DNA of 64,000 nt from UBA7803 sp034522075 (GTDB lineage Bacteria; Pseudomonadota; Gammaproteobacteria; Pseudomonadales; Azotimanducaceae), in NCBI GenBank assembly GCA_034522075.1, contig JAXHLO010000018.1, forward strand, positions 25,048-89,047, written 5' to 3'. The notes under the pieces were generated by a model. That model saw nothing but the letters and a program-made list of their open reading frames with translations. It was not told where the DNA came from and did not search any database. A program made the translations under genes and the position numbers. This document shows, piece by piece, positions 60,195-64,000 of this stretch (positions are counted from its first letter, which is position 1; the number at the start of each line of letters is the position of its first letter).

Positions 60195-62810
60195 ATGAAT
60201 ACCTGGCTGAAAATCGCCTTGACCGTCGTCGGCGCTGTAGCAGCGCTGTTCGTCATTCTGGTCGTCGCGGTGACGCTGATCATCGAGCCCAACGACTACC
60301 GGCCCTACATCGTCAGCGCCGTGGAAGACGCCACCGGACGCAGTTTCGAAGTGCCGGGCGATCTGGGGCTCAGCCTGTTGCCGTGCTGCAGCGTTTCCGT
60401 GGGCGCCTCGCGGCTCGGCAACCCGCCGGGTTTTGCCGATGACGAATTCGCCAGCTTCGAATCCGCGTCGCTGAGCCTGAAACTCTGGCCATTGCTCACC
60501 CGCAGCGAGGTGCAGATCGGCACGGTCACCCTGGACGGCCCGGACGTCAATCTGACCCGTCTGGAAGACGGGCGGGTCAACTGGGAATTCGAAGATGCCG
60601 CCGAAGCCGATTCCGAGCCCGAGGCGTCGGACCCGGCGCTGGCCGGGTTGAGCGTGGCAGGGCTGGCCCTGCGCAACGGGCGGATCCGCTATCGAGATGC
60701 GGCGGCGGGTCAGGACTACACCGCCAGCGACGTGCGCCTGGACACGGGCATCGCCATGGCCGGCGAGCGCCTGACCATGAACGGCACGGCCTTGAGCGCC
60801 ACGGTGAACGGCAATGATATGCCGGCTGACGGTGCGGACATCAGTGTGTCGGCCGACGCGCTGGTGGCCCTGCTGGCAGACGACGTGGTGCTATCCGTGG
60901 AAGGCATGCGCGCCGAGGTCCGGGCCCTGGAATCGCGCCTGCAGATTTCCGGCGGCGGTACTGCCGGCGACAGTCTGGCCATGACAGGTGAATTCACGCT
61001 CGAGCGGATGTCGCCGCGCGATCTGCTGGCAGCGCTGTCCGCTGCGCCCTACGAACCCGTCGACGACGATGCCCTGACCCGGCTGACCGCCAGCGGCGCC
61101 TGGACGCTGGGCAATTCCTTTTTCAAGATCGACGGCATCGACGTGCAGGTCGATGACTCGCGTCTCACCGGCAGCGCGTCGCTGGATGACTTCGATACGG
61201 CCGCGGCACGCTTCGATCTCGTGCTGGATCGACTGGACGTAGACCGCTACAGCCCGGCGGCCGCCGGCGGCGACACCGGATCAAGCCAGGCGGAACCCAC
61301 CGTCATTCCCCTGGCGGCGCTGGCCGACGTGGAACTGCACGGCAACCTGCGCATCGATGATCTGCGCGCCGCCGGCGTGGCAGTCAACGAACTGCAGATC
61401 GAGATCGCCGCACGGGCGGGCACGGTCACCGTCGACCTCAATGGGCAGACGGCAGACGGCGGCTTCGCCTTGGACGGCCGCGGTAACGTGAGCAGCAATG
61501 AGCCGCAGCTCAGCGGCAACCTCAAGGTCGACGGCGTGTCGCCGCGCACCCTGCTGCAGGAACTGGATGCGGACATGGCCACCGCCGACCCGGACGTGCT
61601 CAGAAGCTTCTCCGGCAACAGCCGCTGGCGCCTCACCCCGCGCACCCTGACCCTGGAGGACATGCGCTGGCAACTCGACGACACCACCGCCACCGGCCGC
61701 TTCGCCGTGGCAGACTTCGACACCCTGGCCAGCCGCTTCGACATTGCCCTGGACCGGCTGAACGTGGATGCCTATCTGGCTCCCGACGAAGAGGATGTCG
61801 CGGCCGGTGAGGCGCAGACGGAAATCCCCGTGGAGGTTGTCCGGGCGTTGAACCTGGATGGCCGGCTGCGCGCCGGCGAGATGACGTTGCTCGGCTTGTT
61901 GCTGCGCAACGCGACGGCAACCGTCAGTGCCGCCGATGGTGTCCTGCGCCTCGACCCTCTCGCAGCTGCCGCGCTCTACCAGCAGGCGATGTTCGCGGCA
62001 CCGTGGTAATCGACGCCACGGGTTCTACGGCGAATCTGAGTCTGGAGCAGGAACTGGCCGCTGTGCAGGTGAGCGACATGCTGCAGAGTCTCTTCGGCAG
62101 CGACCTGCTGGCGGGGTCGCTGTCCATGCAGCTTCGCGGCCGCGGCACGGGTAACACCGCCGCGGATCTGCTGCGCGGCCTGGCCGGCGACGTGTCGTTC
62201 GACCTTACCGACGGCGCCTACCGCGGCGCGGACCTGCTCTACGAAGTGCAGCGGGCACGGGCGTTGTTCAACAAGGAGCCCGTCCCCCAGGCGCCGGCGG
62301 ATCCCACCACGCCCATCCGTGCGCTGAACATGAGCGGCACCGTCGCCGACGGCGTGCTGCAGACCAACGAATTCGTCGCCGAAACCACGGGCCTGCGCCT
62401 GCTCGGCGACGGCGGCATCAACCTCGTGGAACTGGCGCTGGATTACAAGCTCGATGCTCAAGTGCTGCGGGCCGCCGCCTCCGCCGCCCGGCTCGGCGAC
62501 CTGACCAATGCCACCATCCCGCTGACCATCCGCGGGCCGCTGGTCGGCATCAGCGTCAACTTCAGGGTCTGGTGGCCGGCAGGGTGATGATACCTGCAAC
62601 GGGAAGGCCCGGGAAAAGCTGCTCGACAAACTCGGCGGCGCGCGCGAGGAAACCGACGATAAAGCAGGCGACGGGACGACGCCCGAAGGAACGGAACCCG
62701 CCGCGGAACCCAGTCCGGAGCCCTCGCCCCGAGACCTGCTCAGGCAGGGTCTGCGCGGCCTGCTGGAATCACGCGAGCGGGAAAAACCCGCGGAGGACGA
62801 GTCGAACTGA
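60195..62810 (+). pseudogene. AsmA-family protein with frameshifts
   Basis: The gene begins with a membrane anchor (WLKIALTVVGAVAALFVILVVAVTLII), the AsmA-like N-terminal domain (PYIVSAVEDATGRSFEVPGDLGLSLLPCCSVSVGASRLGN) and repeated lipid-transport type beta blocks (SGAWTLGNSFFKIDGIDVQVDDSRL). Phase changes occur at about 61979-61990 (LYQQ to GDVRGTVVIDATG), at 62562-62567 and at about 62583-62625, after which KLLDKLGGAREETDDK and RDLLRQGLRGLLESRERE complete the expected C-terminus. The family handles outer-membrane lipid homeostasis. Confidence 0.75.
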
Positions 62811-62831
62811 CCGCCGATCAGGAGTACGTTT

Positions 62832-63803
62832 ATGCAGGGAATCAGGTGGATGGCCGTGGTGGTCGGGCTTGCCGGCTGCGCTGCCGTGCCGCCCGACACG
62901 GGTCAGTTCGATCAGGGCCCGTCGGCTGCCCTGTCACAGGCCGAGCTGAGCGCCGAGCCCATCCGCTTCGAGCTGGACCTGCCCTATGGCGGTGACGGCA
63001 ATCCCCGCCGCCGGCTCGACCTCTACCTGCCCGACGAGCCCGCTGCGGACGCATTGCCCGTCATCGTGTTCCTGCACGGCGGCGGCTGGATGCAGGGCGA
63101 CAAGGCCGATGGTGCCGGCCGCCTGCTGCCGTTCGTGCGCGACGGCGCCTATGTCGGAGTTTCCGCCGGCTATCGGTTGACCGGCGAGGCCGAATGGCCG
63201 GCGCAGATACACGACGCCAGGTCCGTGATCCGCTGGGTTCGCGCCCACGCTGACGAGTATGGCCTGGACCCCGGCCGTATCGCCGTGTGGGGCCGTGACG
63301 CCGGCGCCCACCTGGCACTCATGGTGGGTCTGACCGGCGACAGCGCCGCGCTCGATGCGGACTCCGGCCCCTATCCCGAGCAATCGAGCCATGTCTCCGC
63401 GGTGGTGAACTTCTTCGGCGTCACCGACATTCCGGCACTCATCGATCAGCCGTCGGACGTGGACCGAACCGGGCCCGATGCGCCGGAAGCCCGCCTCATC
63501 GGCGGCGCCGTGCCGGACAACGAGGAGCGCGCCCGGGCGGCTTCGCCCATGTCCTACATCAGCGCTGCAGATCCGCCGGTGCTGACCCTGCACGGCACGG
63601 CCGACAGGACGGTGCCCTACGATCAGGCCGTGCGCCTGGACCGGAAGCTCACCGCCCTGGGGGTCGACAGCTATTTCATCACGGTGACCGACGCCGGCCA
63701 CGGCGGCTTTCCAGCGGAGGCGGACGCCCGGGTAGCCTGGTTCCTGGACAACGTTCTGCTCGGTGAGCCGGTGGAGGTTCCCACCTCGCCGGTAACGGAT
63801 TAG
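62832..63803 (+). CDS. Alpha/beta hydrolase lipoprotein with Asp in the nucleophile elbow
   Basis: A 323-residue protein. It has a short lipobox-like start (VVGLAGCAAVPP), HGGGWMQGDK (oxyanion), the nucleophile elbow AVWGRDAGAHLALMVG, and late PPVLTLHGTADRTVPYDQAVRLDRKL and DAGHGGFPAEADARV. In BD-FAE-like esterases the elbow reads G-x-S-A-G, but here Asp replaces the Ser. The rest of the fold is intact, so it may be a non-hydrolytic or alternative enzyme. It follows the AsmA-like gene by 21 bases. Confidence 0.82.
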   Translation: MQGIRWMAVVVGLAGCAAVPPDTGQFDQGPSAALSQAELSAEPIRFELDLPYGGDGNPRRRLDLYLPDEPAADALPVIVFLHGGGWMQGDKADGAGRLLPFVRDGAYVGVSAGYRLTGEAEWPAQIHDARSVIRWVRAHADEYGLDPGRIAVWGRDAGAHLALMVGLTGDSAALDADSGPYPEQSSHVSAVVNFFGVTDIPALIDQPSDVDRTGPDAPEARLIGGAVPDNEERARAASPMSYISAADPPVLTLHGTADRTVPYDQAVRLDRKLTALGVDSYFITVTDAGHGGFPAEADARVAWFLDNVLLGEPVEVPTSPVTD

Positions 63804-63835
63804 TGTAGGACTCCGCCCAACAGGAGCATCCCGCT

Positions 63836-64000
63836 ATGTGGACCACCGACCTCAACAACGTCGGCGCCCTCGCTGAACGCGATTTCACGCTCGACGTTGA
63901 CGGCCGCCGCGTGCCCGGTGTGGTCTGGCGGCCGGACGACGCCACGGCCGACGCGCCGCTGGTACTGCTCGGTCACGGCGGTACGACCCACAAGCGTGCG
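63836..64000 (+). CDS. Start of an alpha/beta hydrolase gene (cut by window end)
   Basis: From ATG at 63836 the frame is open to the window end for 55 codons: MWTTDLNNVGALAERDFTLDVDGRRVPGVVWRPDDATADAPLVLLGHGGTTHK. The GHGG segment is the oxyanion loop of an alpha/beta hydrolase. RBS AGGAG precedes the start. The C-terminus lies outside. Confidence 0.6.
   Translation, partial: MWTTDLNNVGALAERDFTLDVDGRRVPGVVWRPDDATADAPLVLLGHGGTTHKRA

Noticed and set aside
62007..62009. TAA in the AsmA-like gene as a true end
   Set aside because: The next phase continues the family directly (GTVVIDATG), so a one- or two-base shift explains it.
1..64000. CRISPR array, tRNA, rRNA, phage or plasmid origin
   Set aside because: No regularly spaced repeats, cloverleaf sequences or typical genes were seen on reading either strand; a tRNA scan was not run.

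Overview
The window looks like a chromosomal segment of a high-GC, aerobic, environmental gammaproteobacterium. The signs are a CYP153-type P450, NudC, a DUF2058 (YaiL-like) protein, AsmA, an SbcCD-like pair, an OruR-like AraC regulator, a TonB-dependent receptor, many acyl-CoA, esterase and luciferase-like enzymes, and REP-like GTGGGAGCG palindromes. I see no rRNA, tRNA, CRISPR array, prophage or replication origin.

Region 1 (1-13.7 kb) mixes housekeeping genes with an accessory island. It holds vapBC, a CYP153-family P450 overlapping nudC, a DUF808 membrane protein, a DUF7309/DUF6930 protein split in two frames, an IS1380-family element, an antidote gene orphaned beside the IS, a class II Fic protein behind operator-like inverted repeats, and a two-gene unit made of a MazG-like pyrophosphohydrolase and a PD-(D/E)XK nuclease-DUF2075 helicase. 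An RHH antitoxin with a decayed partner and about 600 bases of non-coding debris follow.

Region 2 (13.7-25.6 kb). The most notable gene is on the minus strand at 13694-14830: a ResA/TlpA-like redoxin whose active-site position is an in-frame TGA (motif W-S-S-W-U-G-C), with the downstream frame fully preserved and a hairpin right after the TGA. I read it as a selenoprotein. It is divergent from a RIO kinase. Then come a MaoC-like/CaiB-like pair, a hydrolase-membrane fusion, parE/phd, secreted proteins, a DDN-like nitroreductase, an alpha/beta hydrolase, and an XRE-nucleotidyltransferase pair behind a perfect 15-bp-arm palindrome.

Region 3 (25.6-47.2 kb) opens with a compact cluster: TonB receptor, c-type cytochrome, exported aldonolactone oxidase-type flavoenzyme and exported fold-III PLP enzyme. 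It suggests uptake and periplasmic oxidation of a small organic substrate. MFS and thiamine-binding proteins, a lipoprotein esterase, enoyl-CoA hydratase, GFA protein, GST genes, pyruvate kinase, DUF2058, a beta-propeller protein, an N-acyl-D-amino-acid deacylase-like enzyme, a luciferase-like oxidoreductase, a CPBP protease, an AraC regulator and a truncated AIM24 gene follow.

Region 4 (47.2-64 kb) has the SbcD/SbcC-like pair (the SbcC lacks a zinc hook), MscS, a sterol-desaturase-like hydroxylase and a CadC-TPR regulator. It is then followed by a run of genes each carrying one or more frameshifts (DUF2891, luciferase-like, amidase, AsmA), so sequence quality or real decay in the last 8 kb needs checking. 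Dispersed REP-like repeats lie at 29.8, 36.9, 43.5, 47.2 and 51.1 kb, one of them inside a coding region.
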